48,204 nucleotides of DNA. Origin: CAYLZO01 sp964387775. Lineage in GTDB: Bacteria; Chloroflexota; Anaerolineae; JAAYZQ01. Shown piece by piece: positions 8,749-16,862 of this stretch. Numbering within the stretch: the first letter of the stretch is position 1; every line of letters starts with the position of its first letter. The stretch covers positions 1 to 48,204 of the forward strand of contig CAYLZO010000007.1 in NCBI GenBank assembly GCA_964387775.1, written 5' to 3'. A program made the position numbers and the translations under genes. The notes beneath the pieces are model-generated. The model saw only the letters and a program-made list of their open reading frames with translations, was not told where the DNA came from and did not search any database.

Positions 8749-9780
8749 ATGACCAGAATTCTGGAAGTCAGAGACCTCGTCACCAAGTTCTACACCCTGG
8801 ATGGCGTCGTCAACGCCGTGAACGGCGTCAGCTTTGACCTGGACGAAGGTGAGACGCTGGCCATCGTCGGCGAGAGCGGCAGCGGCAAGAGCGTGACCAT
8901 GATGTCCCTGCTGGGCCTGATCCCCTGCCCGCCGGGCAAGATCGAGTCTGGAGAAGCACTGTTCACGACGGAGGAGGGCACCCGCGACCTGCTCCAACTG
9001 TCGGTGGAGGAACTGCGCGACGTTCGGGGAGGGCAGATCGGATTCGTCTTCCAGGACCCCATCTCTACGCTGAACCCGATCCTGACCATCGGCGAGCAGA
9101 TCTCGGAGACGCTGACCCGGCACCTGTACCTGACCCGGGAGGAGGCCCGGGAGCGCACCCTCAAGCTGCTGACCAACGTCGGCATCCCCGATCCGGAACT
9201 GCGCTACAAGGCCTACCCTTTCCAGTTCTCAGGCGGCATGCGCCAGCGGGTCGTGATCGCCATCGCCATCGCCTGCACGCCCAAGATCATCATCGCCGAC
9301 GAGCCGACGACGGCCCTGGACGTGACCGTCCAGGCCCAGATCGTCGATCTGTTCCGCAAACTGCGGGAGGATCTGGGCGTAGCCATCATCTGGATCACCC
9401 ACGACCTGGGCGTGGTGGCCGGCATCGCCGACCGGGTGCTGGTCATGTACGGCGGGCGGCCGGTCGAAATCGCGTCGGTGGACGAACTCTACGAGAATCC
9501 CCGGCACCCCTACACCCACGGCTTGCTGGGCGCCTTGCCCCGGTTGGACAGTCGAGAATCGCGGCGACTGGTGAGCATCCCCGGCACGCCACCCGACCTG
9601 TTGATCCCCCTCGATCACTGCCCCTTTGCCTGGCGCTGCGACTATGCCTTTGACCGCTGTTGGGAAGAGATCCCGCCCTTGCTGACGGTCGGGGTGCGAC
9701 ACCAATCGGCCTGCTTCTATGATTTGGAGACACATGCGCCTGCGCGCAGTGCAGGTGGAGGAGAACCGCGAGATGTCTGA
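8749..9780 (+). CDS. ABC transporter ATP-binding protein, DppD/OppD type
   Basis: Energy-coupling subunit of 343 residues. Walker A GESGSGKS is at residues 41-48, the Q-loop at QDPISTLNP, the signature is SGGMRQRV, Walker B IIIADEPTTALD and the switch His lies in WITHDLG. The C-terminal oligopeptide/dipeptide extension is present with the cysteine series C-x5-C-x6-C and a later Cys (DHCPFAWRCDYAFDRC), which binds an Fe-S cluster in some studied Dpp systems. GAGGAGG spans the upstream stop and gives the ATG at 8749. The 3' end overlaps the next ATPase gene by 8 bases, indicating translational coupling of the two ATPases. Confidence 0.95.
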   Translation: MTRILEVRDLVTKFYTLDGVVNAVNGVSFDLDEGETLAIVGESGSGKSVTMMSLLGLIPCPPGKIESGEALFTTEEGTRDLLQLSVEELRDVRGGQIGFVFQDPISTLNPILTIGEQISETLTRHLYLTREEARERTLKLLTNVGIPDPELRYKAYPFQFSGGMRQRVVIAIAIACTPKIIIADEPTTALDVTVQAQIVDLFRKLREDLGVAIIWITHDLGVVAGIADRVLVMYGGRPVEIASVDELYENPRHPYTHGLLGALPRLDSRESRRLVSIPGTPPDLLIPLDHCPFAWRCDYAFDRCWEEIPPLLTVGVRHQSACFYDLETHAPARSAGGGEPRDV

Positions 9781-10813
9781 CAACGGTGCACTGCTCCGCG
9801 TAGAGGAACTCAAAAAGTACTTTTCCATCACCGGCGGCTTCCTGGGACGGCAGGTGGGTCTGGTCAAGGCCGTCGACGGCGTCTCGTTCCAGATCCAAAA
9901 AGGCGAGACCCTGGGCCTGGTCGGCGAGAGTGGCTGCGGCAAGTCCACCGCCGGCCGGGCGATCCTCCAGCTCCACAAGCCCACGTCCGGTGTGGTCTAT
10001 CTGGGGGACACAGCGCTCACGGAGGCCAGCGACGAGGAACTGCGCGCGCTGCGGCCCCGAATGCAGATGATCTTCCAGGACCCCTACGCCTCGCTCAACC
10101 CCCGCCACTCGGTGGGCAAGATCGTCGGCGAGCCGCTGATCATCCACCGCGTCATGAAACGGGGCAGCCGGGAACTGCGGGACCGGGTAGCCGAGCTGCT
10201 GGAACTGGTAGGCATGGATCCTGCTTACGTGCGGCGCTTTCCCCACGAGTTTTCTGGCGGACAGCGGCAGCGGATCATGATCGCCCGGGCGCTGGCCTTG
10301 AGCCCCGACTTTATCGTCTGCGACGAGCCGATCTCGGCGCTGGACGTGTCGATCCAGGCCCAGGTGGTGAACCTGATGCAGGACCTGCAACAGCAATTGG
10401 GCGTGGCCTACCTCTTTATCGCCCACGACCTGAGCATGGTCAAGCACATCTCGCACCGCATCGCGGTCATGTACCTGGGCAAGATCATGGAACTGACGGG
10501 GCGGAACCGCCTGTTCGACGACCCGCTGCACCCCTACACCCAATCGCTGAACTCGGCCGTGCCGGTGCCCAACCCCAAACTGGAGCGGCGGCGGCGGCGC
10601 TTCATCCTCGAGGGAGAACCCCCCAGTCCGGCCAATCCGCCGCCGGGGTGTGTGTTCCATCCCCGCTGCCCGCTGGCGGTCGAGGAATGCATCAAAACCG
10701 TGCCAGAGTTCCGCGAAATCCGCCCCGGGCATTTCGTCGCCTGCCACCTGGCCGACGAACAGGGCAGCAGCAAGATCATCGAGGACACGGTCCTCACTTC
10801 AAAAATCGACTGA
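9773..10813 (+). CDS. ABC transporter ATP-binding protein, DppF/OppF type
   Basis: Second ATPase of the importer, 346 residues. Walker A GESGCGKS, Q-loop FQDPYASLNPRHSVG, signature SGGQRQR, Walker B IVCDEPISALDVS and switch FIAHDLSMV are all intact, as is the C-terminal PPGCVFHPRCPLAVEEC extension with its cysteines. Of the possible starts, the ATG at 9773 is preceded by GGTGGAGGAG (9754-9763) and gives the family's usual N-terminus; upstream in-frame starts at 9719 and 9734 lie further inside the previous gene. Last recognisable subunit of the ABC operon. Confidence 0.95.
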   Translation: MSDNGALLRVEELKKYFSITGGFLGRQVGLVKAVDGVSFQIQKGETLGLVGESGCGKSTAGRAILQLHKPTSGVVYLGDTALTEASDEELRALRPRMQMIFQDPYASLNPRHSVGKIVGEPLIIHRVMKRGSRELRDRVAELLELVGMDPAYVRRFPHEFSGGQRQRIMIARALALSPDFIVCDEPISALDVSIQAQVVNLMQDLQQQLGVAYLFIAHDLSMVKHISHRIAVMYLGKIMELTGRNRLFDDPLHPYTQSLNSAVPVPNPKLERRRRRFILEGEPPSPANPPPGCVFHPRCPLAVEECIKTVPEFREIRPGHFVACHLADEQGSSKIIEDTVLTSKID

Positions 10814-10839
10814 AGGCAGGCAAGCAGGGAGGAGAAGGC

Positions 10840-11454
10840 ATGGAGATACCGCTGAATGTGGAGGTGCATTGCACCGATGGCCGCTGCGGCCGGTCCAGCC
10901 ACGTCGTCCTGAACCCCACGACTGAACAGGTGACGCACATCGTGGTCAGGGAAAAGCAGCCTTCGCGCGTCGAGCGGCTGGTGCCCGCCATGTTGATCGG
11001 CCACACGGCGGCCAAAGTCATCGTACTCGACTGTACCCTGGAAGAGTTCGCCGCGCTGGAGCCCTTCAACCAGACCGAATTCGTCTATGGCGACCTGCCT
11101 CACCACGCCACCGATCCAACTCTGACGGCTCTGTGGCCCTACGTCGTGCCGGTCAAGCGGATCGTGGACGAAAAGATCCGGCCCATTCCGCCCGGCGAAC
11201 TGGCCGTGCGCCGGGGCACGCGGGTAGAAGCGACCGACGGCCGCATCGGCCGCGTGGACGAATTCCTGGTAGATCCCGATAGCGGTGACATCACCCACCT
11301 CTGCCTGCGAGAGACGCGCCTGCGGGGGGATAGAGTGACTTGCATCCCGGTGTCCGAGATCGACGAGATCAAGGAAAAGGTCGTGCACCTCAAGCTTGAC
11401 AAGGAAGCCGTCGCGTCCCTGCCGTCCGTTCCGGTGAAGCGGTGGTGGCAGTAG
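10840..11454 (+). CDS. Protein with two PRC-barrel-like domains
   Basis: A 204-residue soluble protein with two related beta-barrel halves: residues 1-75 (VHCTDGRCGRSSHVVLNP then HIVVRE) and about 125-195 (VEATDGRIGRVDEFLVDPDSG then HLCLRE). The repeated D-G-R-x-G-R and D/N-P motifs are the PRC-barrel signature, a fold found in RimM and photosystem H subunits and used mostly as a binding module. GGGAGGAGAAGG sits just before the ATG. It follows the ABC operon by 26 bases and its 3' end runs to within 33 bases of the next gene. Molecular role unknown. Confidence 0.75.
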   Translation: MEIPLNVEVHCTDGRCGRSSHVVLNPTTEQVTHIVVREKQPSRVERLVPAMLIGHTAAKVIVLDCTLEEFAALEPFNQTEFVYGDLPHHATDPTLTALWPYVVPVKRIVDEKIRPIPPGELAVRRGTRVEATDGRIGRVDEFLVDPDSGDITHLCLRETRLRGDRVTCIPVSEIDEIKEKVVHLKLDKEAVASLPSVPVKRWWQ

Positions 11455-11486
11455 CGCGAACCCACAGCGTGCAAATAGAGGCCAAC

Positions 11487-13523
11487 ATGTCAGAAACCAC
11501 GACTCTGCCCATCGCCGAAGGCGTCGAGTTGGTCAAAAACGTCCTGATCCCGATGCGCGACGGCGTGCGATTGGCCGCCGACCTGTACCTGCCGGTTGGC
11601 AAGGCTGGCACCGATCGGTGGCCGGTTGTCTTGGAATACACACCCTACCGCAAAGACGACGTCGATCTCGCCCACCGGCTGTTTTACACCCGCCTGCCCC
11701 GGCAGGGCTATGCCGTCGCCCGGGTCGACATCCGGGGCACGGGCGCATCGGAGGGCGTCAGCACCGACGAATATACCCTGCAGGAGCAACGGGACGGCTA
11801 CGACGTCGTAGAATGGCTGGCCCAGCAGCCGTGGTGCGATGGCCACGTCAACGTGATGGGCATCTCGTACGGCGGCTTTACCGCGCTCCAGGTGGCCGCC
11901 CACAATCCTCCCCACCTGACGAGCATCATTCCCATCGACTTTACCGACGACCGCTACACGGACGACTGTCACTACCGGGGCGGTCTGCTCCGCCTATACT
12001 ACGACGTCGCCTACTATGGCGGCCAGATGGTGGCCCGCAACGCCCTGCCGCCCTACCCGGAATGGTCGGGCGATGCCTGGGCCGAGACCTGGGCCCATCA
12101 CCTGGCCCACGACGAGCCCTACCTGCTCCAGTGGTACCGCCACCAGACCGACGGCGCCTACTGGCGCAACGGCTCGGTGCGCGATGCGCCGGAGCGGATC
12201 CGATGCCCCGCCTTTCTCATCGGCGGCTGGCAGGACGGCTATCCCAACCCGCCGCTGCGCCTCTTCCAGGCGCTGGAGGTGCCTTGCAAAGTGCTCGTCG
12301 GCCCCTGGAACCACGCCATGCCCGATAAGGCCATCCCCGGCCCGCGCATCGACTACCTGCACGAGGTGGTCCGTTGGCTGGACCACTGGTGCAAGGGCCG
12401 GGATACGGGCATCATGGACGAGCCGCCGGTCGTGGTTTACGAGCAGCGCTACCAGCGCCCCCATCCCGGTCGCCTCGATGCCCCCGGCCAATGGCGGGCC
12501 GAAACCGCCTGGCCGCCGCCGGGCGCGGGCGAAAAGACTCTCTACTTGGGCGAGGGAGGCGTGCTCGAAGCGGACCCGCCCCCCACTGGAGATAGCCCGG
12601 CCAGGGCCGACGCCTTTGACTATGATCCCACCGTCGGCGTGACGGGCGGATTGTGGTCGGGCGGCGTGCCCTTTGGACTGCCCGGCGACCAGCGGCCCGA
12701 CGAGGCCCTCTCGCGGGTCTACACCAGCCCACCGCTGGCCAAGGACGTCCACATCCTGGGCCGGCCGCAGGCCGTGCTTCACGTCTCGTCCTCGGCGCCC
12801 GTGATCGGCTTCGCCGCCAGCCTCAGCGACGTCGCGCCGGACGGAACGTCGCACCTGGTGACGAAAGGGATGCTGAACGCCACGCGCCGCGACTCTTTCC
12901 GGGAACCCGAGCCCTTGACGCCGGGCGAGATCTATGAACTGGACATTCCTCTGGACTGCACCGCCTGGATGTTTGGACAGGGCCATCGCATCCGGCTGAG
13001 CATCGCCAGCGCGGACTGGCCCAACGTCTGGCCCACGCCCTACGCGGCGACCAACCACGTGTACCGTGGGCCGGAGCATCCATCGCGCCTGGTTCTGCCC
13101 ACCGTCCCGCCCCGGGGCAGCGCCCGGCCGCCCGAGTTCCAGCCCTCCCGCCGATCCGCAGCCCCTCACTCCGAGGCCATGGAGCCGCCAGTGTGGCGCG
13201 TGAGCCGCGACCAGCTCACGGGACGCACAGCCGTCGATCTTGAATTTGGTGGGCGCTGGCGCGTCGGCGACACGGCCCTCGTCGAGCGCAAAGCGGTATC
13301 CCGGTTCGAGGTCGATCCCCACGATCCCGGCGACGCCGCGGCCAAGGCCCGCCACGTCTTTCGCCTGGTCCGCCCCGACCACGTAACGGAAAGCTGCGCC
13401 GACGTGGAGGTCCAGGCCACGGCCACGCATTTCCACATCACCATCGAGCTGGTCGTGCGGGTCAATGGCGCCCTCCATTTCTCCAAGCACTGGGCCGAAT
13501 CGGTGCCCAGGCACTACCTGTGA
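11487..13523 (+). CDS. CocE/NonD-family hydrolase (X-Pro dipeptidyl-peptidase-like)
   Basis: An alpha/beta-hydrolase of 678 residues, predicted to hydrolyse ester or amide (possibly proline-peptide) bonds. The nucleophile is S127 in GISYGG, the acid D250 in GGWQDGY, the base H276 in GPWNHA; a jelly-roll PepX_C-type domain follows (about 390-560). Residues 560-678 are an additional C-terminal stretch beyond the core (HSEAMEPPVWRV onward) of unknown role. No signal peptide. The ATG at 11487 gives the family N-terminus; an upstream in-frame GTG (11442) would overlap the PRC-barrel gene. Downstream of a peptide-type importer, a role in cleaving imported peptides or esters is reasonable but unproven. 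Confidence 0.9.
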   Translation: MSETTTLPIAEGVELVKNVLIPMRDGVRLAADLYLPVGKAGTDRWPVVLEYTPYRKDDVDLAHRLFYTRLPRQGYAVARVDIRGTGASEGVSTDEYTLQEQRDGYDVVEWLAQQPWCDGHVNVMGISYGGFTALQVAAHNPPHLTSIIPIDFTDDRYTDDCHYRGGLLRLYYDVAYYGGQMVARNALPPYPEWSGDAWAETWAHHLAHDEPYLLQWYRHQTDGAYWRNGSVRDAPERIRCPAFLIGGWQDGYPNPPLRLFQALEVPCKVLVGPWNHAMPDKAIPGPRIDYLHEVVRWLDHWCKGRDTGIMDEPPVVVYEQRYQRPHPGRLDAPGQWRAETAWPPPGAGEKTLYLGEGGVLEADPPPTGDSPARADAFDYDPTVGVTGGLWSGGVPFGLPGDQRPDEALSRVYTSPPLAKDVHILGRPQAVLHVSSSAPVIGFAASLSDVAPDGTSHLVTKGMLNATRRDSFREPEPLTPGEIYELDIPLDCTAWMFGQGHRIRLSIASADWPNVWPTPYAATNHVYRGPEHPSRLVLPTVPPRGSARPPEFQPSRRSAAPHSEAMEPPVWRVSRDQLTGRTAVDLEFGGRWRVGDTALVERKAVSRFEVDPHDPGDAAAKARHVFRLVRPDHVTESCADVEVQATATHFHITIELVVRVNGALHFSKHWAESVPRHYL

Positions 13524-13566
13524 CATGGGGGCGCCAGACCGGGGCCAAAGCCCACCCTCGCCGACC

Positions 13567-14472
13567 ATGCGCCAACGCCTGCGCCGCCTCAACTTGCGCC
13601 TCCTGGTGCAAAAGTACCTGCTCCTGACCGCCGGCGCCCTGGTGGCCGCGGTGAACGTGAACCTGTTCCTGGCCCCCTCCAACATCGCGCCAGGGGGTGC
13701 GTCGGGCATTGCCATCATCCTCAACGAACTCACCGGCTGGCCGATTGGGCTGACCATGCTGGTACTGAACGTCCCCCTCATCGCGCTCGGATTCCGGCAT
13801 CTGGGGCGCTTTCGCTTCCTGGCGTCCACGCTTTACACGGTCCTCCTCTTTAACCTGGGCGTGGACCTGATCGCGATCTGGTTTCCGGCGGTGGCCCTCA
13901 CCGACGAGGTGTTGCTCAACGCCCTCTATGGCGGCGTGGTGGGCGGCATCGCCACCGGCCTCATCTACCGGGGCGGCGGCACGGCGGCCGGCACCGGCGT
14001 GCTGGCCCGGGTCATGCAGATGCGCACGGGAATGTCGATCAGCCAGATCTACCTGATCACCGACGGCGCTGTCGTCCTGGTCGCCGGCCTGGTCTTTGGC
14101 TGGGAGGCGGGTCTCTACGCCCTGATCACCCTCTTTGTGTGGGGCCTGGCCGCCGACTTTGTGCTGGAAGGCCCCAGCGTGGTGCGCACGGCCTTTATCG
14201 TGACCGACAGGCCCCAGGAGGTGGCCGACGCCGTGTTCCGCGAGCTGCGCCTGGGCGTGACGGCCTGGCCGGCCGAGGGGATGTTCACCGAAACAGAGCA
14301 CGCGGTCCTGTTCTGCACGGTGAGCCGTCCCCAGGCTGGTGCCCTCACAAAGGTGGTCGTTGAGGCAGATCCCAAGGCATTCATGGTCGTTGGGCACGGT
14401 CACCAGGCCAGCGGCGGCGTCTTTGGGCAGCCCCGGCGCGGGGCGACCCCGGGCGCCAAGCGGAAAACCTAG
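13567..14472 (+). CDS. YitT-family membrane protein (DUF161/DUF2179)
   Basis: About 301 residues with five or six membrane helices in the first two thirds (for example YLLLTAGALVAAVNVNLFL at 15-33) including the family's LAPSNIAPGGASGIAIIL segment, and a C-terminal soluble domain with the DUF2179 pattern (VVRTAFIVTDRPQEVADAV, then RLGVTAWPAEGMFT and AVLFCTVSR). Family function is unknown; transport is suspected. Start is uncertain: ATG at 13567 fits family length, ATG at 13525 (2 bases past the previous stop) adds 14 residues; neither has a good ribosome site. Confidence 0.87.
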   Translation: MRQRLRRLNLRLLVQKYLLLTAGALVAAVNVNLFLAPSNIAPGGASGIAIILNELTGWPIGLTMLVLNVPLIALGFRHLGRFRFLASTLYTVLLFNLGVDLIAIWFPAVALTDEVLLNALYGGVVGGIATGLIYRGGGTAAGTGVLARVMQMRTGMSISQIYLITDGAVVLVAGLVFGWEAGLYALITLFVWGLAADFVLEGPSVVRTAFIVTDRPQEVADAVFRELRLGVTAWPAEGMFTETEHAVLFCTVSRPQAGALTKVVVEADPKAFMVVGHGHQASGGVFGQPRRGATPGAKRKT

Positions 14473-14538
14473 AACATCCTTCGATTTTACGCGGCCGTGG
14501 AGGCGGGATGAGCAGTTGAAGCTGCCGGAAAATGGATC

Positions 14539-15459
14539 ATGCAGAAAGGTCAGGTCTTGCTCGACAAGTGCGACGATACCCCTTTTGCCGGACCGGGAAG
14601 GTGGTTCAAGGGCCAGTTGCACGTCCACAGCACCGCCTCCGATGGTGAACTGTCGCCCGAGGCTGTACTCCACTGGTATCGGAACCAAGGATACCATTTC
14701 ATGGCCCTCACCGATCACGGCGTGCTATCCAGGTCCCAGATGCTGGCCGACGATTTCATCACCCTGAGCGGCATCGAGGTAGAGGGCATAGACCCGGCGG
14801 CCGGACTCTTTCACCTGGTCGGCTTGGGGATGCAGGCGCCGCCCGACCTCGGCGGATCGACGACCCTTTCTATGCAAGAGACCGTCAACCAACTGCGGGC
14901 TGCGGGCGCCCTGGTAAGCATCGCCCATCCCTACTGGTCAGGCCAGATGTCCAAGGACCTTCTTGGTGTGAAAGGTTGCTTCGCCCTGGAAGTCTATAAC
15001 GGCAGTTGCGAGATCCTGGAGTGTAAGGGCCTATCCGCCGTTCACTGGGACGATCTACTGGCTGCCGGCTGCCGGTTGTGGGGCCTGGCGGTGGACGACG
15101 CGCACTGGCGGCCCGGCCCCCTCGACGCAGGACTGGGCTGGGTCTGGGTCAAAGCAGAGGCGCTGACGCAGGGGGCGATCCTCCTTGCACTGGAACAGGG
15201 GCGCTATTACGCCTCCAGCGGCCCCCGGATCGATGACGTCCTAATCGAGCGGGATCGCGTCGTTGTCCGCTGCTCCCCGGCGGTGGCCATCGACTTTGTC
15301 GGCGCGGGGCCTTTCAGCCGCCGGGTGCTAGCCCCGCCTGGGGAGATGCTGACCGAAGCCAGCCATCAATTGCAAAGCTGGCAGCCATACGTTCGTGTGG
15401 CGGTCCAGGATGCTCAGGGGCGCCGGGCCTGGGCCAATCCCATCTTTTTGGACGAGTAG
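14539..15459 (+). CDS. PHP-domain metallohydrolase (CehA/McbA-like)
   Basis: A 306-residue cytoplasmic protein. The PHP metal-binding motifs are visible in order: HVHSTASDG with H28 and H30, FMALTDHG, the acidic SGIEVEG, SIAHPYW and the late LAVDDAH. This pattern matches PHP phosphoesterase/hydrolases of the CehA/McbA type rather than DNA polymerase PHP domains. The last 80 residues form a beta-rich tail common in the family (YYASSGPRIDDVLIE). It is 9 bases from the following HAD gene, so the two are probably cotranscribed and may act on the same phosphorylated or ester compound (inference). Confidence 0.85.
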   Translation: MQKGQVLLDKCDDTPFAGPGRWFKGQLHVHSTASDGELSPEAVLHWYRNQGYHFMALTDHGVLSRSQMLADDFITLSGIEVEGIDPAAGLFHLVGLGMQAPPDLGGSTTLSMQETVNQLRAAGALVSIAHPYWSGQMSKDLLGVKGCFALEVYNGSCEILECKGLSAVHWDDLLAAGCRLWGLAVDDAHWRPGPLDAGLGWVWVKAEALTQGAILLALEQGRYYASSGPRIDDVLIERDRVVVRCSPAVAIDFVGAGPFSRRVLAPPGEMLTEASHQLQSWQPYVRVAVQDAQGRRAWANPIFLDE

Positions 15460-15468
15460 GGACTGGTC

Positions 15469-16227
15469 ATGGCCCAGATCCAGTTTGGCGACGTGCGGTT
15501 CAACCCTGACCTGGTCGCCTTTGACAAGGACGGTACACTCATCGACTTTGACCAGATGTGGGGCCGCCTGGCCAGGGCCTGGGTGGCGCAGCTGTCCGCA
15601 GCCACCGGGGACCAGGATCTGGCGCAGGATCTGTATCGCTCGCTGGGATACGATCCCCGGCAAAAGCGGACCGCACCCGGGAGCCCGCTAGCCATCGCCA
15701 CCACGGGACAATTGCAGACCATCGCCGCCGCCACGCTCTACAGGCGCGGCGCGCCCTGGACCGAAGCGGAGGACCGGACCCGGCTGGCCTTTCAGTCGGC
15801 AGGGACGGACCTGCCCCTGGCCGATCTGATCCATCCCGTGGGCGACGTGGCTGGCTTGTTCGGCCGCCTGCGTGGCGCAGGCGTGGGGGTGGCCGTCGTC
15901 ACAACCGACCATCGGACCGAGACGGAGCAGGCGCTCGACTTGCTGGGGGTGGCCCACCTGGTCGATCACCTCGTCTGCGGGGATGATGGCTTTCCGTCCA
16001 AGCCGGCCCCCGACATGCTGCTGGCCGTCTGCGCCCGTTCGGGGATCGCGCCGGCCCGTTGCGCGGTCGTGGGCGACACGGTGGCCGATCTTTTGATGTC
16101 CCGTCGAGCCGGCGCCGGATTCAAGGCCGCGGTGCTCACCGGCGCCGGCGATCCCGTGCAGTTGGGCGCGCACGCAGACGTCGTTTTGGATTCCATCGAC
16201 GAGATAGCGGTGGAACAGCAGCCCTAA
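15469..16227 (+). CDS. HAD-superfamily phosphatase (phosphoglycolate-phosphatase-like)
   Basis: A 252-residue haloacid-dehalogenase-type phosphatase. Motif I FDKDGTL supplies nucleophile D19 and acid D21, motif II is VVTTDHR, the motif III lysine lies in FPSKPAPDM and motif IV is VVGDTVADLLMSRRAG. A helical cap (about residues 30-120) places it with phosphoglycolate phosphatase-like subfamily I enzymes. Last gene of the metabolic block before the 635-base intergenic region. Substrate unknown. Confidence 0.9.
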   Translation: MAQIQFGDVRFNPDLVAFDKDGTLIDFDQMWGRLARAWVAQLSAATGDQDLAQDLYRSLGYDPRQKRTAPGSPLAIATTGQLQTIAAATLYRRGAPWTEAEDRTRLAFQSAGTDLPLADLIHPVGDVAGLFGRLRGAGVGVAVVTTDHRTETEQALDLLGVAHLVDHLVCGDDGFPSKPAPDMLLAVCARSGIAPARCAVVGDTVADLLMSRRAGAGFKAAVLTGAGDPVQLGAHADVVLDSIDEIAVEQQP

Positions 16228-16285
16228 AGAACGTTTGACTGTATTTATTTACCGGGTTGCGGGCTCGTGCCACCACACCATTGAG

Positions 16286-16525
16286 CCACTGAGACACTGA
16301 AAATGCTGAGGCCACTGAGAGCCCACCTCTGTCAGGATACAAGAATAACTATCCGCATCCAGCTAACTGTAACGCTCAGAGGGCGCCGGCCGAGTAGCCT
16401 CTCCAGAGTACGTGTTGAAGCCATGCGCCCGGTTTCCCTTCGACAGGATTCTCAGACAGCCTCTGAGCGTAGGTTGGAATCAGACAGGGCGTTCAGTGAA
16501 ATCAGAGCCTTCAGTGTTTCAGTGG
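16286..16525. repeat. Long inverted repeat region
   Basis: CCACTGAGACACTGAA (16286-16301) is matched 15 of 16 in reverse complement by TTCAGTGTTTCAGTGG (16510-16525), and an inner pair CGCTCAGAGG (16373-16382) / CCTCTGAGCG (16460-16469) is perfect. The decamer ACGTTTGACT occurs on both sides (16231-16240 and 16552-16561). No coding frame of interest lies inside. Probably an extragenic repeat element or structured RNA; identity unknown. Confidence 0.55.
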
Positions 16526-16555
16526 TTCTAGGGCTGGTGCGATGAACAGATACGT

Positions 16556-16583
16556 TTGACTTTGATTTCGCCTATGCTATAAT
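16556..16583 (+). promoter_or_regulatory. Sigma-70-type promoter for the histidine kinase operon
   Basis: TTGACT (16556-16561) and TATAAT (16578-16583) are separated by 16 bases; this is the best promoter match noticed in the window. Transcription would start near 16590, at the left edge of the palindromic element, giving a leader of about 270 bases before the kinase ATG. Confidence 0.7.
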
Positions 16584-16591
16584 CAGGCATA

Positions 16592-16849
16592 GAGGGTTCT
16601 GCATAAAAACACTACATCGAATGAGGAAATGGAACGAATAGAGGCTGCTGAGACAAAAAATGGGATCTGGTGAATGTGCATCCGCCCATTTTGCGCTGCG
16701 GACATTTTGCGGGGATGCCGAACACAAACGACAGACGCATTTTAGTTGCTCCACTGGGGTGAGTGAATGAACCAATTTGAGGCGAAAATTCGTTTCATTC
16801 TCAATTCGCTGTAGTGTTTCCGGCGGCGAAACTTTTATGCAGAACTCTC
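16592..16849. mobile_element. MITE-like palindromic element
   Basis: The left end GAGGGTTCTGCATAAAA (16592-16608) matches the reverse complement of the right end (16833-16849) at 16 of 17 positions. Pairing continues inward: AAACACTACA (16607-16616) with TGTAGTGTTT (16810-16819), then an imperfect match of about 20 bases (16618-16638 with 16788-16808). The right arm has a 13-base insertion (16820-16832). At 258 bases with no transposase frame, it resembles a non-autonomous insertion element. No clear target duplication was seen. Confidence 0.65.
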
Positions 16850-16862
16850 AGACAAGGCTACC

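Noticed and set aside
11994..13829. 611-codon minus-strand frame opposite the CocE-type hydrolase
   Set aside because: Arg/Gly/Ala-rich shadow of a gene with an intact catalytic triad; no motif of its own.
16572..16775. 67-codon minus-strand frame inside the palindromic element
   Set aside because: No recognisable transposase or other motif and no ribosome site; treated as non-coding.
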